The notes: a model not told the origin generated them from the sequence alone. Counted from the stretch's first letter, positions 24,662-33,736 are shown. The stretch is 49,684 bases of DNA from Bacteroidota bacterium (GCA_030682385.1 JAUXOG010000121.1:1-49684); one strand, 5' to 3'. Numbers and translations: made by a program.

Positions 24662-26761
24662 TTAATTACGCAGCCATTTTAGAATGATCAATGTAATATC
24701 ATCATGCGGTGGTTGGTTCTGCATATATTTATTTACCGATAAAATTATTGCATCTCTGATATCTATTGCAGAATTGTTCCGATTGTTTTTTATTGCTTCA
24801 AGCAAACGTGAGTAGCCAAATTCGTCCCCGTCTTTTGTGTGTGCTACGGTAATCCCGTCAGTGAAAAAAATCACAGCATCACCTGACTTCAATTGAGTTT
24901 GGCTTTCTTGGATATACTTTGCAAAAAGCTCTGAATTCCCCATCCCTAAACCAATCCCGTTCGGGCGGATAAAACTGACGTCAGATTCCTTCGCCAAAAT
25001 AAACGGGCAATGTCCCGCCCTCGCACTGGTAACAACTCCGGTCTCAATATCTAAAACTGCATATATCAAACTGATGAACGACCGTTTATCAATACTCGAA
25101 GATATTGCTTGATTAGCGTTTATAAGAAAATCTTTTGGTGAAGGATATATTTTACACAGCGATTGAAAGACACCCTTCATTTCAGCCATATAAAAAGCCG
25201 CCGAAACACCTTTGCCCGAAACATCGCCGATAACAATCGCTAAACGTTTATCATCAATCATCATAAAATCATAATAATCGCCGCCTACTTCGAACGCCGG
25301 AGACGAGAAAGCTTCAAGCTCGATATGTTCAATATTTGGTATGCTTTGTGGCAACAATTTCTTTTGCATCTCTTGTGCTAAATTCATCTCACGCATCAGA
25401 CGTTCGCGCTCAAACGATTTTTCGATCAATCTTGAATTATCAACCGCCACAGCAGCTTGATCGGCAAAAGCCGATATGACTTCCAAATCTTCACGGTCAA
25501 ATCCATATTCCGTTTCCTTTGTCGCATACAATATCCCGACAAGTTCATTCCGAGCGATCAGAGGTACTGCAAGGATAGATCCGATTTTACTTCCCAAATT
25601 GCTCAACTGCTCAGTCCTGCTGTCGTTTTTGAAATCATCAATCATCACAGGTTTTCGATCGTTGATAACCGACGAACGTAACGTAAACGAAGATGAGAGG
25701 TTGATATGATTTATATCGAGTACTGATATATTTTTTTGAGCCGCTACATAAATACCGGACTGTTCAGGTTTTAAGTTTTTTAATTTTTCAGCAGGTTGAA
25801 TAATTTCGAGCCACGAACTTTTTGCTTCGCATACTTGCAGCGTCATACCGGTTACCGAATCCACCAGTTCGTTAAAGTCCAAAACCTGAGTTACAAGTTT
25901 ACTCAAGTTATGCAGCGATGCAACTTCGCTCATCTTTCTGTCAAATGTATCCGATGTCGGTAGATGAAAAATCGTACTCAAAAATGCTATCAAAGAATAT
26001 AAGAGAACAAAAAGGAATGTCCCATCTACAAAATATTTTAGAGAATGGGAAAAGTATAAAATAGATTTTCCGGCTGATGAATTATCCTGAAAAATAATAC
26101 TCAGAGCCGTAAGTATTACGAGTATTGAAAAAGTGAAAACAATAGTCAACACCTTTTCGCGTTTCTTCAAAAAAACAATCCAAGGCATTCGAAACGAATT
26201 GATGAGGATGAGAACGACAAATATTCCGAAGAGTATTGTAGTTATCAAACGTGATTCGTATGGATTTAAACTAATTGCAGAAAAAGTTGCAGCTAAAAGT
26301 CCGATTACCAAAATTAAGAAGTTACGTTTTGTATATCTTCTCGGTTTATACACAAGTATATCTTTTAAGAGTAATATGAAGATAATTGCTGCGACGCCAA
26401 TTATTACAGCCAACGCATTAGATATAAAAATTGTTGAGTAATTGTTTGGAATGAGAGATGAACCTTTAAATTCGAATTCAGTTCCGATTGCAACTGCTAG
26501 AAGTAAAGATATTCCCAAAACTACGGTGCCGAGTATAAGAATTGCTGTTAATCTTTTTAACGGAATCGATTCCCTTTTCCAATATGATTGTATAAAAAGA
26601 TAAAAAGCAACGAACGCACCGATTTTTATTAAATCGACTTGGGCAAATACAGGTCCGACGTTTTTACCTATTACATCTAAAATTAACCCGATCAGGAACA
26701 ACGTAAAACCGGTAATCAAGTAAAATATTTTGCCAAACCGTTGTATTAACTTTATATTCAT
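24662..26761 (-). CDS. Membrane-bound GAF-PP2C phosphatase (RsbU-like)
   Basis: A 699-residue protein heading the partner-switching operon. The N-terminal ~265 residues contain about eight hydrophobic segments, so it is an inner-membrane protein. A GAF domain follows (about 285-445; ILAVPLIARNELVGILYA). The C-terminal PP2C/SpoIIE domain (about 465-699) has VGGDYYDFM, IGDVSGKGVSAAFYMA, FFTDGITVAHT and a final HDDITLIILK. The two phosphatases of the operon differ in location: one membrane-embedded, one soluble. This suggests two different inputs into the same RsbV/RsbW pair. Confidence 0.92.
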   Translation of the reverse strand: MNIKLIQRFGKIFYLITGFTLFLIGLILDVIGKNVGPVFAQVDLIKIGAFVAFYLFIQSYWKRESIPLKRLTAILILGTVVLGISLLLAVAIGTEFEFKGSSLIPNNYSTIFISNALAVIIGVAAIIFILLLKDILVYKPRRYTKRNFLILVIGLLAATFSAISLNPYESRLITTILFGIFVVLILINSFRMPWIVFLKKREKVLTIVFTFSILVILTALSIIFQDNSSAGKSILYFSHSLKYFVDGTFLFVLLYSLIAFLSTIFHLPTSDTFDRKMSEVASLHNLSKLVTQVLDFNELVDSVTGMTLQVCEAKSSWLEIIQPAEKLKNLKPEQSGIYVAAQKNISVLDINHINLSSSFTLRSSVINDRKPVMIDDFKNDSRTEQLSNLGSKIGSILAVPLIARNELVGILYATKETEYGFDREDLEVISAFADQAAVAVDNSRLIEKSFERERLMREMNLAQEMQKKLLPQSIPNIEHIELEAFSSPAFEVGGDYYDFMMIDDKRLAIVIGDVSGKGVSAAFYMAEMKGVFQSLCKIYPSPKDFLINANQAISSSIDKRSFISLIYAVLDIETGVVTSARAGHCPFILAKESDVSFIRPNGIGLGMGNSELFAKYIQESQTQLKSGDAVIFFTDGITVAHTKDGDEFGYSRLLEAIKNNRNNSAIDIRDAIILSVNKYMQNQPPHDDITLIILKWLRN

Positions 26762-26763
26762 TC

Positions 26764-28113
26764 CTAAATTTTAATTTTCATCCAAGTTTTAGACCGAAAT
26801 TTAAAATAATTCAAAGCTAAAAACATAATGACGTAAACTGGAAGAGCCCACCAAGCGCCAATAATTCCACCTTGCAATATAACTCCGAATATATAAGTGA
26901 GAGGTAAAAACAAAACCCAGTGAGTGAAGACTTCGACCCACATTACATAAACTGTAGCTCCTGCTGCTTGAAGCGAGTTAGCTAAGATTATACCACCGCC
27001 ATAAAATAATTGAGATAAACCGGCAATCTGCAAAAGGGGTACTGCGAGGTTAATGACTTCGGCGTTTGTTGTGAAAACCGATAAAACAGATTCCGGGAAA
27101 ACAATAAATATAAAACCAATAACGAGCGTAAAGTATGTACCAATCCTTGCAGTTTGAAAGCCGTAGATTTGCGCACGCAGTGGATTGCCGCGTCCCAAAG
27201 ATTGACCAACAAGAGTTTGTGCAGCCGCACCCAACCCGAAGCAAGGTATGAATGAAATAAAGAGGGTGCTAATTACAACTTGACTCGCAGCTTGTTCAGC
27301 GGTTCCAATAATTCCGGTTACAGCTACAAATATCAAAAAACCTAAAAGTATTAATACATTTTGTAAAGATACAGGTATTGATATTTTTAAAATTTGCTTG
27401 ATAGTTTCCTTCGATAGATGAATATGCTTGTAATAGCTGTACGTTATTCGATATTCCTTCATAAAAGTTACAAACACAAGAACCAACCACCCGAAGACAA
27501 GACTGATGAATGAAGATACGCCGGCACCGGCTAAACCCATTTTTGGAAAACCGAGATTCCCAAAAATCAAAAGAAAGTTTGTGGTGATATGCAGAACCAT
27601 CACAACTATTGCAGAATGTAAAATAACTTTCGAATGCCCGATACCGTAAAAGAACCCTCTGTAAGATACAATCATTAGAAAAAAAGGCAACCCTAAAAAC
27701 CGGAAAGCCATATAGCCAGCCCCCTCAGCAGCTACTGCCTTATCTTTAGAAAAGAAATCCATAATTTCGAAGGAAAATAAATAGCCAATAATGGCAAACA
27801 CTATTCCAAGGATAATTGAAAGTAGTAAAGAATTATTCAAAGCTTCGCTCACACCATGCAGATTACCTTCTCCCTGCCGGCGAGCTACCAGAACATGTGT
27901 TCCCGTACTCAGACTCGAAAATAAACTTGTAATTGCCCAGGAAGCTAAAAAAGCCAACCCAAGAGCAGCTAATGCTACTTTCGAATTTTCGAGTCGCCCT
28001 ACCATTGCCGTATCGACCAACGAAAGTAACATCTGTGTGGCTAATCCTCCCACAACAGGAAGGGCAATGCTCATTATCTCTCTCGAGATATTTTTATCTG
28101 GAAATAATTTCAT
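26764..28113 (-). CDS. MATE family efflux transporter
   Basis: A polytopic inner-membrane protein of about 449 residues with twelve hydrophobic segments and the MATE start REIMSIALPVVGGLATQMLLSLVDTAMVGRL (in part). DinF-like NorM/MATE members export drugs or metabolites with H+ or Na+. An in-frame GTG at 28128 lies within a terminator stem, so the ATG at 28113 is the start. It ends 2 nt before the membrane PP2C gene, so it may be co-transcribed with the regulatory cassette. Confidence 0.9.
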   Translation of the reverse strand: MKLFPDKNISREIMSIALPVVGGLATQMLLSLVDTAMVGRLENSKVALAALGLAFLASWAITSLFSSLSTGTHVLVARRQGEGNLHGVSEALNNSLLLSIILGIVFAIIGYLFSFEIMDFFSKDKAVAAEGAGYMAFRFLGLPFFLMIVSYRGFFYGIGHSKVILHSAIVVMVLHITTNFLLIFGNLGFPKMGLAGAGVSSFISLVFGWLVLVFVTFMKEYRITYSYYKHIHLSKETIKQILKISIPVSLQNVLILLGFLIFVAVTGIIGTAEQAASQVVISTLFISFIPCFGLGAAAQTLVGQSLGRGNPLRAQIYGFQTARIGTYFTLVIGFIFIVFPESVLSVFTTNAEVINLAVPLLQIAGLSQLFYGGGIILANSLQAAGATVYVMWVEVFTHWVLFLPLTYIFGVILQGGIIGAWWALPVYVIMFLALNYFKFRSKTWMKIKI

Positions 28114-28115
28114 AA

Positions 28116-28151
28116 ATGAAAAACCCACCCGTAGTATTTCAGGGTGGGTTG
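28116..28151 (-). terminator. Rho-independent terminator between TPR and MATE genes
   Basis: A 9-bp stem (AACCCACCC at 28122-28130 with GGGTGGGTT at 28142-28150) has an 11-nt loop and a T-run on the minus strand. It lies 20 nt after the TPR gene's stop and directly before the MATE start codon, so the MATE promoter must lie within or upstream of it. Confidence 0.87.
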
Positions 28152-28169
28152 TTTAAAAATCAAAAAGTA

Positions 28170-28859
28170 TTAATTGGAATATTCTGCAATATGCCTATCG
28201 GCATCACGAGCAACATTGCTCTCTTTGAATTCTTTTTTGATCCTTTTAAAAATATTTACTGCATTTTCTTTTCTGCCGCCGTTTCCGTAATTTATTCCAG
28301 CTAAGCTGAGGTATTCAGGTGTCAGAACGTTGTCCGAGACTTTGTTAGCTGCTTTTTCATAATACTTTGCTGCCTGTAAATTATCGCTTTTACGTTCGTA
28401 ACAACCGGCTATCCCTGCATAAACCGAAGCCTGCAAAAGATTGTCAGAAAAACTTACATCTTCATATTCTGCGAGAGCTTTATCGGTCTCACCAATTTCA
28501 TAATATGCGTTAGCTAAATAAAATCTTGCCATTTCTCCTGATTTTGTCCCTCCGTATTCATCTACAATTTTTTTCAAACCGTTCAAACCTTTTTCGGGTT
28601 GTCCATCAATTGCAACATGATAATTATTTTGGTCGTAGAATTGGAATATTTTTCCTAATTGAATTGAGGCAAGTTCGTTGTTTGCCGCCCGGTTATTTAA
28701 ATAGAAGACAATAGCGATTACCGCTACTACCAGACCTGTAAAAGCATAAGAAATATATTTTTTATTATTCTCGTAGAAGTTAAGAACGTTAGAATAAGTT
28801 GTAAGGAGAGGGTCGATTTTCATTTCTTTTTTTGAGAGTTTCTTTTTAGGACGAAGCAT
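28170..28859 (-). CDS. Membrane-anchored tetratricopeptide-repeat protein
   Basis: A 229-residue protein. The positively charged cytoplasmic N-terminus (PKKKLSKKEMK) is followed by a single membrane segment near 36-54 and a periplasmic region of TPR-like helices (ARFYLANAYYEIGETDKALAEYED, AGIAGCYERKSDNLQAAKYYEKA). The layout is that of YfgM/TPR_21-type envelope proteins, which act as scaffolds; the partner is unknown. A terminator follows the gene. Confidence 0.82.
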   Translation of the reverse strand: MLRPKKKLSKKEMKIDPLLTTYSNVLNFYENNKKYISYAFTGLVVAVIAIVFYLNNRAANNELASIQLGKIFQFYDQNNYHVAIDGQPEKGLNGLKKIVDEYGGTKSGEMARFYLANAYYEIGETDKALAEYEDVSFSDNLLQASVYAGIAGCYERKSDNLQAAKYYEKAANKVSDNVLTPEYLSLAGINYGNGGRKENAVNIFKRIKKEFKESNVARDADRHIAEYSN

Positions 28860-28922
28860 TTGATTGAATACCTTTATGTTTAGTTGAAAATGTTTGATTT
28901 TTGATTTAATAATTATTTCTTA

Positions 28923-29021
28923 TCCCGCTTTTCCCGCCAAAGGCGGAGAAAGCGGGATTCTCAATCCGACTTTGTACTTATCTTCTCCCGCTTTGCGGGA
29001 TCGATAAGTCCAGTTGGATTG
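28923..29021. repeat. Nested palindromic repeats (CCCGC...GCGGG family)
   Basis: There are two palindromes. The first is a 35-nt hairpin at 28923-28957 (TCCCGCTTTTCCCGCC / GGCGGAGAAAGCGGGA, one mismatch and one wobble). The second is a nested set: CAATCC 28962-28967 with GGATTG 29016-29021, ACTTATC 28976-28982 with GATAAGT 29003-29009, and TCCCGC-TTT-GCGGGA 28986-29000. They lie just behind the 3' end of tRNA-Arg on the minus strand. No T-run follows, so a simple terminator is unlikely. Confidence 0.85.
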
Positions 29022-29025
29022 GAAG

Positions 29026-29099
29026 TACGCCCGGCGCGATTCGAACGCGCGGCCTACAGCTTCGGAGGCTGTCGCTCTATCCAGCTGAGCTACGGGCGC
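29026..29099 (-). tRNA. tRNA-Arg (anticodon CCG)
   Basis: The minus strand folds as a full cloverleaf: acceptor GCGCCCG/CGGGCGT with a terminal G-U pair, D-arm GCTC...GAGC, anticodon stem ACAGC/GCTGT with loop CTCCGAA giving anticodon CCG, and T-arm GCGCG-TTCGAAT-CGCGC. The 3' CCA is not encoded. It reads CGG codons. It lies between two sets of palindromic repeats. Confidence 0.97.
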
Positions 29100-29112
29100 A
29101 TATTTGTTTGAG

Positions 29113-29160
29113 TCCCGCCTTTGGCGGGATTCTCAACTTACAATTAACTATTAACTATTA
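29113..29160. repeat. Palindrome TCCCGCC-TTT-GGCGGGA and TTAACTA tandem units
   Basis: A perfect 7-bp inverted repeat occupies 29113-29129. It shares the following GCGGGATTCTCAA word with the palindrome at 28923-28957, so the two are copies of one repeat family. Three tandem ATTAACT-type units follow at about 29142-29164. Confidence 0.85.
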
Positions 29161-29241
29161 ACTATCAGCTTTGTGTAATCCGAGAATTCACACATATTTT
29201 GCCGAGTTAAATTACAAAAATTATGTGTTTTTAACAAATCT

Positions 29242-29583
29242 TCAGGGATTGTAATTAATTTCCCTTAGTTTTTCTGTTACACGTAATCTATTATCGCCTT
29301 GAATTTCGATATTCCCCTCTTTCACAGTGCCGCCAGCTCCGCAATACTGCTTTAATATACGGGCAATTTCTTCCATAGTGGTTGGATTGTGTTGTAAACC
29401 CGAAACTATCGTTACTATTTTTCCTTTTCTTCCTTTCTTTTCCAGCAAAACATGGACAGTCTTACCTTTACCATCATGCTTATGTTTCGTAGGAATATTT
29501 AAAACAGGAAGTTTATTTCGTTCAGACTCCGGTAAGAGTTGGTCCAAGTCAGAGAGAGAAGTTATTTTTTTTTGATGAGCCAA
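29242..29583 (-). CDS. SUI1/YciH-family translation initiation factor homologue
   Basis: A 113-residue protein with a SUI1 (eIF1-like) domain: KGRKGKIVTIVSGLQHNPTTMEEIARILKQYCGAGGTVKEGNIEIQG in part. Bacterial YciH may tune start-codon choice; that is family knowledge. The only suitable start is TTG at 29583, immediately after the TAA of the methyltransferase gene, so it depends on coupling. No ATG precedes the domain. Confidence 0.85.
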   Translation of the reverse strand: MAHQKKITSLSDLDQLLPESERNKLPVLNIPTKHKHDGKGKTVHVLLEKKGRKGKIVTIVSGLQHNPTTMEEIARILKQYCGAGGTVKEGNIEIQGDNRLRVTEKLREINYNP

Positions 29584-30351
29584 TTATTTTGTTCCTGTTA
29601 CGGTGAACGAGTAAAGTCCACCACCCGATTCGAGTTTGTAGTCGTATTTTTTTTCAGAAACAATATTGATGTTATTGAAGCCCACCTTATCGATGATACC
29701 GATGTATTCATTCCGGCTCAGCGCACCGCTTACACAACCCGCCCAGAGTGCTGCATCTTGCCTCTCTTTTTCTGAAATTACACCATCGACAACAATATCT
29801 GAGACAGTAAATTTTCCATTTAGCTTCAACACGCGGTAAATTTCGCTGAACGCTTTTTGTTTATCCGGCACAAGATTGATAACACAATTACTGATGACTC
29901 TATCGACTGAATTGGTATCAACAGGGAGAGTCTCAATTTCTCCGAAACGGAATTCTACATTTGCCGCATTTATTTTTTTCTTGTTCTCGTTTGCTTTGCT
30001 AAGCATCTCTTCAGTCATATCTACACCGATTACTTTACCGGTGCTGCCAACATGTTTCGATGCAACAAAGCAATCGATGCCGGCGCCTGATCCTAAATCC
30101 AGAACAGTCATTCCTTCTACTAAATCTGCATAAGCGGCGGGTGTTCCACAACCAAGTCCAAGGTCTGCGCCATCAGGAATCGCTGCTCTGTCAGAATCTT
30201 TATATTGTGCAGACATGTCGAACACGACTTTGCCGTCGTTACTACCGCATGAGCAGCAGGAACTCGGTGTAACTTCGAGTTTCAACTCACCCTTAGCAAT
30301 TTGCCCGTATTTTTGCTTAACATTTTCTTTAATTTTATTATTGGTATCCAT
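29584..30351 (-). CDS. arsM: Arsenite methyltransferase-like protein (ArsM type)
   Basis: A 255-residue SAM methyltransferase with ArsM features: a CCSCG motif near residue 32, SAM motif VLDLGSGAGIDCF near 87, VISNCVINLVPDK (a conserved Cys) and LWAGCVSGAL (another conserved Cys). These cysteines bind As(III) in characterised ArsM, so arsenite methylation is likely, though related unassigned methyltransferases share the layout. No arsR or arsenic transporter is nearby. The downstream SUI1-type gene abuts it. Confidence 0.82.
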   Translation of the reverse strand: MDTNNKIKENVKQKYGQIAKGELKLEVTPSSCCSCGSNDGKVVFDMSAQYKDSDRAAIPDGADLGLGCGTPAAYADLVEGMTVLDLGSGAGIDCFVASKHVGSTGKVIGVDMTEEMLSKANENKKKINAANVEFRFGEIETLPVDTNSVDRVISNCVINLVPDKQKAFSEIYRVLKLNGKFTVSDIVVDGVISEKERQDAALWAGCVSGALSRNEYIGIIDKVGFNNINIVSEKKYDYKLESGGGLYSFTVTGTK

Positions 30352-30418
30352 AAGTTTCTTTTAAGTTTTTATTTACAATAATAACCTACTAAAAATAATA
30401 GAGGTATGCAAAACTCAT

Positions 30419-30736
30419 TCATGATTTTTTTCTAGCATTTTGTCTGGCATTGTAGAGCTTTTCAGAAAAGCCACCTTCTTTAAGAAACTGCTGTTCGAGT
30501 TGGCGCAGTTGCTGATCTAACAAATAGTTCGTTTGGTGTATAATTGCAACCCGCGCTGCCTTAAAAAATCCTGGTAATCCAAAAGCAGTTCGCGAGCGTT
30601 TATCTATAAAACGCGCACAGAATTTTACAGTTGCATCATAGACAATCTCAGCCATTTGATACGATTTCAATTTTTGATATCCACCATGCGGTGGTATTAT
30701 TTTGTTTTCGTAATTTATTGCACTAGTTTTCCCTAT
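30419..30736 (-). pseudogene. Internally deleted four-helix-bundle-suffix protein remnant
   Basis: The reading frame joins two ends of a known family. The first part is the N-terminus (IIPPHGGYQKLKSYQMAEIVYDA, through FCARFIDKRSRT). It is followed at once by the C-terminal suffix region (HQTNYLLDQQLRQLEQQFLKEGGFSEKLYNAR). The middle helices of the S23/four-helix bundle, roughly 80-90 residues, are absent, and the join is in frame. The family-like N-terminus extends upstream of the first usable TTG (30670) to an ATA at 30734-30736. No ATG lies in frame. It is probably a decaying gene; a functional mini-protein is less likely. Confidence 0.75.
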
Positions 30737-30755
30737 GGCTCCAATAAATTTATTT

Positions 30756-31727
30756 TCAATACTCTTTTCTGAAAGGTGAAGTCAAGTCATCCGGCTGAAT
30801 TACTTGCTGATAATCTACAAAACTTTGATACGAAAAATCCGGGCTATCCCAGAGACGAATTATTTCCTTCATGTATATAACTGATAAATCTACCGCCCTA
30901 TAAAAATATTCCATGTAATCGAAATTTATCTCGAGATTACGGAAATATTTTTTGTACAACGAAAATTCTCTCAAATTATCTTTGTTCTTCTCATAATTTT
31001 TAAACGCTGATACATACGGACCCACATTATCCATCAAATCGAAAACTAATTTTATTCCGTCTAACCAGCTATCGATGTCTGATTTTTTAATGTTGAAATA
31101 GCCCGCTTTACTGATCGCTAACGAAATGAGATTGCAAAACTGCTCGTAATCGAAACCAACTTTTTCAACATCTATTAAACTTTTCTGTATGAACTTATCG
31201 TATTTTCTTGTAGGATAAAGATTGTAGAAAAGAAAAATATCCTGATGAACCTCGCACTCACCATGATTTTTAGAGACATCTATGTTGCGGTAATAGGGAC
31301 CGACAATTTCGCGAACAAGCCGATGGATAACTTGATCAGCCGCGATATGGGAGACGTAACCGAGTGTAAAAACACATACAGCTATGTTAAAATCTTTTTT
31401 GATTAACTCGTCGCCTTTGAGGTCAGCAAACGCAAGGTTTGTCTCCATCAAATAATAAGGGAACAAATTCGGGCGGGTTGAATGAAAGAAAAATGAAGCA
31501 TCTTCCTCCTGTGGATTATTTTTATCCACAAACGGTCGTAAAAGTAGTTGATTGAGGGCAGCTTTAATTAAATTGGTATCCTTATAACTCGGTAAATCAG
31601 GACCGATAGAACCTAAATATAGGTGGTTATTTTTGTTTACAATAAATTCACCGATATCAGGTCGCTCAAGATTGAGCTTTTTGTATGCGTAGTTAGCAAT
31701 TAATATATGACCAATATTTGCCGGCAT
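30756..31727 (-). CDS. Zinc-dependent phospholipase C family protein
   Basis: A 323-residue protein of the Zn_dep_PLPC kind: NIGHILIANYAYKKL at the N-terminus, YLGSIGPDLP near 54, FFHSTRP near 80, and GYVSHIAADQVIH near 125, with His/Asp residues arranged as zinc ligands. The conserved start PANIGH fits this family, whose substrates are mostly unknown. No signal peptide is seen. The remnant four-helix gene follows within 20 nt. Confidence 0.8.
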   Translation of the reverse strand: MPANIGHILIANYAYKKLNLERPDIGEFIVNKNNHLYLGSIGPDLPSYKDTNLIKAALNQLLLRPFVDKNNPQEEDASFFFHSTRPNLFPYYLMETNLAFADLKGDELIKKDFNIAVCVFTLGYVSHIAADQVIHRLVREIVGPYYRNIDVSKNHGECEVHQDIFLFYNLYPTRKYDKFIQKSLIDVEKVGFDYEQFCNLISLAISKAGYFNIKKSDIDSWLDGIKLVFDLMDNVGPYVSAFKNYEKNKDNLREFSLYKKYFRNLEINFDYMEYFYRAVDLSVIYMKEIIRLWDSPDFSYQSFVDYQQVIQPDDLTSPFRKEY

Positions 31728-31815
31728 ATAACCTCCTTTTTTCTAAATATCAAAAAGATTTTTATAGATAGCAAATTGAATTCATTTGAGAAACCGAGGC
31801 TCATCAAGCTACAAG

Positions 31816-32856
31816 TTAGTGGCTATTATACACCTCCAACACCTTCTCAAAAACAATCTCGTGTGTAATTCTTTTCATACAATCGAAAGTCCCAACCGGG
31901 CATTTATTGCCGCCGTGTATGGCGCATGGGCGGCATTTAAGTCCGACTGTTTCTACAACCACACTGCCGTCGCTGTAGGGCGCAAATCCAAACGCAGGAG
32001 CGGTTGCACCGAATATCGCAACCACCGGAGTATCAACCGCCGCAGCAAGATGAACAGGCGAACTATCGTTAGTAATTAACACACGACACCGGCGAATTAA
32101 TTCAGCAGATTGAAGCAAAGTAAGTTTACCCGATAAGTTGATTACACCTCCGACGGTTGTGTTGTTAATAATTTCGTTACAAAGTTTTACATCTTCATTA
32201 CCACCGATCAAGCAAACGATATATTTTTCTGAAATTAATTTCCGCACTAACTGAAGATAACCTTCTTTCGTCCAACGCTTTGTATTCCAAACGGAACCGG
32301 GTGCAATACCTATCAGGCGACTTGTATCCAAGATTTCTTCTTCAAATAAGATTTTATCTACGACATTTTTATCAGCCATACCCGGATAAAGTCGCGGCAA
32401 TTCCTTTTTCTGTGTTTCAATTAATAATGGTTTCAGAAGTGATATGTTCCGTTCAACCTCATGTAAATCGTAATGATACTTCACGATATGTGTGAAGAAT
32501 ATTCTGCCTGCGCTTCTATTAAATCCGATCCTCGTTTTTATTTTAGAAAAATATATTAAGAGTGCACTTCTTATCGATCGATGCGGAACAATGGCAGCAT
32601 CATATTTTTTTGATTTCAATAAATCGGCTAACCTTTTGAAACCTTTATAACCCTTATCCTCTCCGTATTTATCATAAATTATAATTTCATTAATATCCGT
32701 ATGATTTTGCAAAACATCGGATGCCCGCTTGGTTGCAACAAAATCGATTGCAACTGACGGATATCTTTTTTTAAGAAGCTGAACCATCGGTAATGTTAAA
32801 ATAACATCACCGATAAATGCAGATTGAAAAATCAGTATCTTCCCGCTGATATTCAT
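31816..32856 (-). CDS. Glycosyltransferase family 9 (heptosyltransferase-like)
   Basis: A 346-residue GT9 protein: start KILIFQSAFIGDVILTLPM, the ADP-heptose-site region IGIAPGSVWNTKRWTKEGY near 190, LIGGNEDVKLC, and LITNDSSPVHLAAAVDTPVVAIFG near 265. It adds heptose or a related sugar to the lipopolysaccharide core at the inner face of the membrane. Its start overlaps the LpxL-type gene by 4 nt, consistent with a joint role in outer-membrane lipid synthesis. Confidence 0.92.
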   Translation of the reverse strand: MNISGKILIFQSAFIGDVILTLPMVQLLKKRYPSVAIDFVATKRASDVLQNHTDINEIIIYDKYGEDKGYKGFKRLADLLKSKKYDAAIVPHRSIRSALLIYFSKIKTRIGFNRSAGRIFFTHIVKYHYDLHEVERNISLLKPLLIETQKKELPRLYPGMADKNVVDKILFEEEILDTSRLIGIAPGSVWNTKRWTKEGYLQLVRKLISEKYIVCLIGGNEDVKLCNEIINNTTVGGVINLSGKLTLLQSAELIRRCRVLITNDSSPVHLAAAVDTPVVAIFGATAPAFGFAPYSDGSVVVETVGLKCRPCAIHGGNKCPVGTFDCMKRITHEIVFEKVLEVYNSH

Positions 32857-33728
32857 TTAATATTTTTCCAACGTCTATGTGTCCACATCCATTGTTCGGG
32901 ATACATCCGGATATATTTTTCCAGAACTGCGGTATGCCTTTGGGTCAGTTCGTACACATTGGCTTCGTTGTATTCGGTCAGATCGGAAGTTTGGATTTCT
33001 TCGATTATAGCTTCATAAGTAAAATCCGGTTTGCGTATAATTATTCCCATTTGCATTGCAGCGCCGCTGCGTAAACCAAACACCGCTGGTCCTTGAAATG
33101 TTGCAACCTGTTTTCCGAAAAAATTCACAAAAATGCTATCTTTGGGAGCGCTTTGATCGGCTATCATCGCCACAACACCACCTTTACTTAAAGAGCCTAA
33201 TATTTCGCGCACTGCTAATTCCATTGGAACTACTTTGTTTCCAAACAATGTCCGGTGCTCATTAATTATCTTATCCACCAGCAAATTAGTTTGGGTTTTG
33301 ACGATGATAGTACAAGGGATTTTAGATACAAAGCCTGTTGCCAAAGCGAACAACTCCCAATTTCCAAAATGCCCCGAAAGCATTAGCACTCCCTTCCCTT
33401 CTTTATAACGGTTTAACATTAAATCCAAATTCTTATACTTAACAAGTTGATCGATGACTTCAGGAGTGAGGCGGGGAGACCATAACAATTCAGCTATTGT
33501 AATTCCAAAATTTTGGAAAGCTTTTTTAGCTATTATCAAAATATCCGCATCGGATTTTTCAGGGTATGCTTGCCTCAAATTATCGACAGCAATTTGTTTG
33601 CGGCGTGTTAAAATTATAAAAAAAATGTTAGCTAATTTTAAACCTAACTGTTGTGCATTCTTTAAAGAGAGATTTAGAATAATGAAACGAAAAAATCTAA
33701 ATAAAAGATATTCTATCTGATTTTTCAT
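32853..33728 (-). CDS. LpxL/HtrB-type lipid A acyltransferase
   Basis: A 291-residue membrane-associated acyltransferase. The catalytic motif is SGHFGNWE (H-x4-E) near residue 120; N-terminal hydrophobic residues anchor it. Later motifs MIADQSAPKDSIFVNFFG and the tail YPEQWMWTHRRW match the family. It would add a late acyl chain to lipid A. It is transcribed just before the GT9 gene, and 8 nt after the GWxTD gene. Confidence 0.9.
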   Translation of the reverse strand: MKNQIEYLLFRFFRFIILNLSLKNAQQLGLKLANIFFIILTRRKQIAVDNLRQAYPEKSDADILIIAKKAFQNFGITIAELLWSPRLTPEVIDQLVKYKNLDLMLNRYKEGKGVLMLSGHFGNWELFALATGFVSKIPCTIIVKTQTNLLVDKIINEHRTLFGNKVVPMELAVREILGSLSKGGVVAMIADQSAPKDSIFVNFFGKQVATFQGPAVFGLRSGAAMQMGIIIRKPDFTYEAIIEEIQTSDLTEYNEANVYELTQRHTAVLEKYIRMYPEQWMWTHRRWKNIK

Positions 33729-33736
33729 TCATTCAA

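Noticed and set aside
28114-28128. Upstream GTG start for the MATE gene
   Set aside because: It lies in the 3' arm of a strong terminator; the ATG at 28113 fits the family start.
28923-29129. Insertion sequence or integrated element at tRNA-Arg
   Set aside because: No transposase or integrase gene and no duplication of the tRNA 3' end; only short palindromes are seen.
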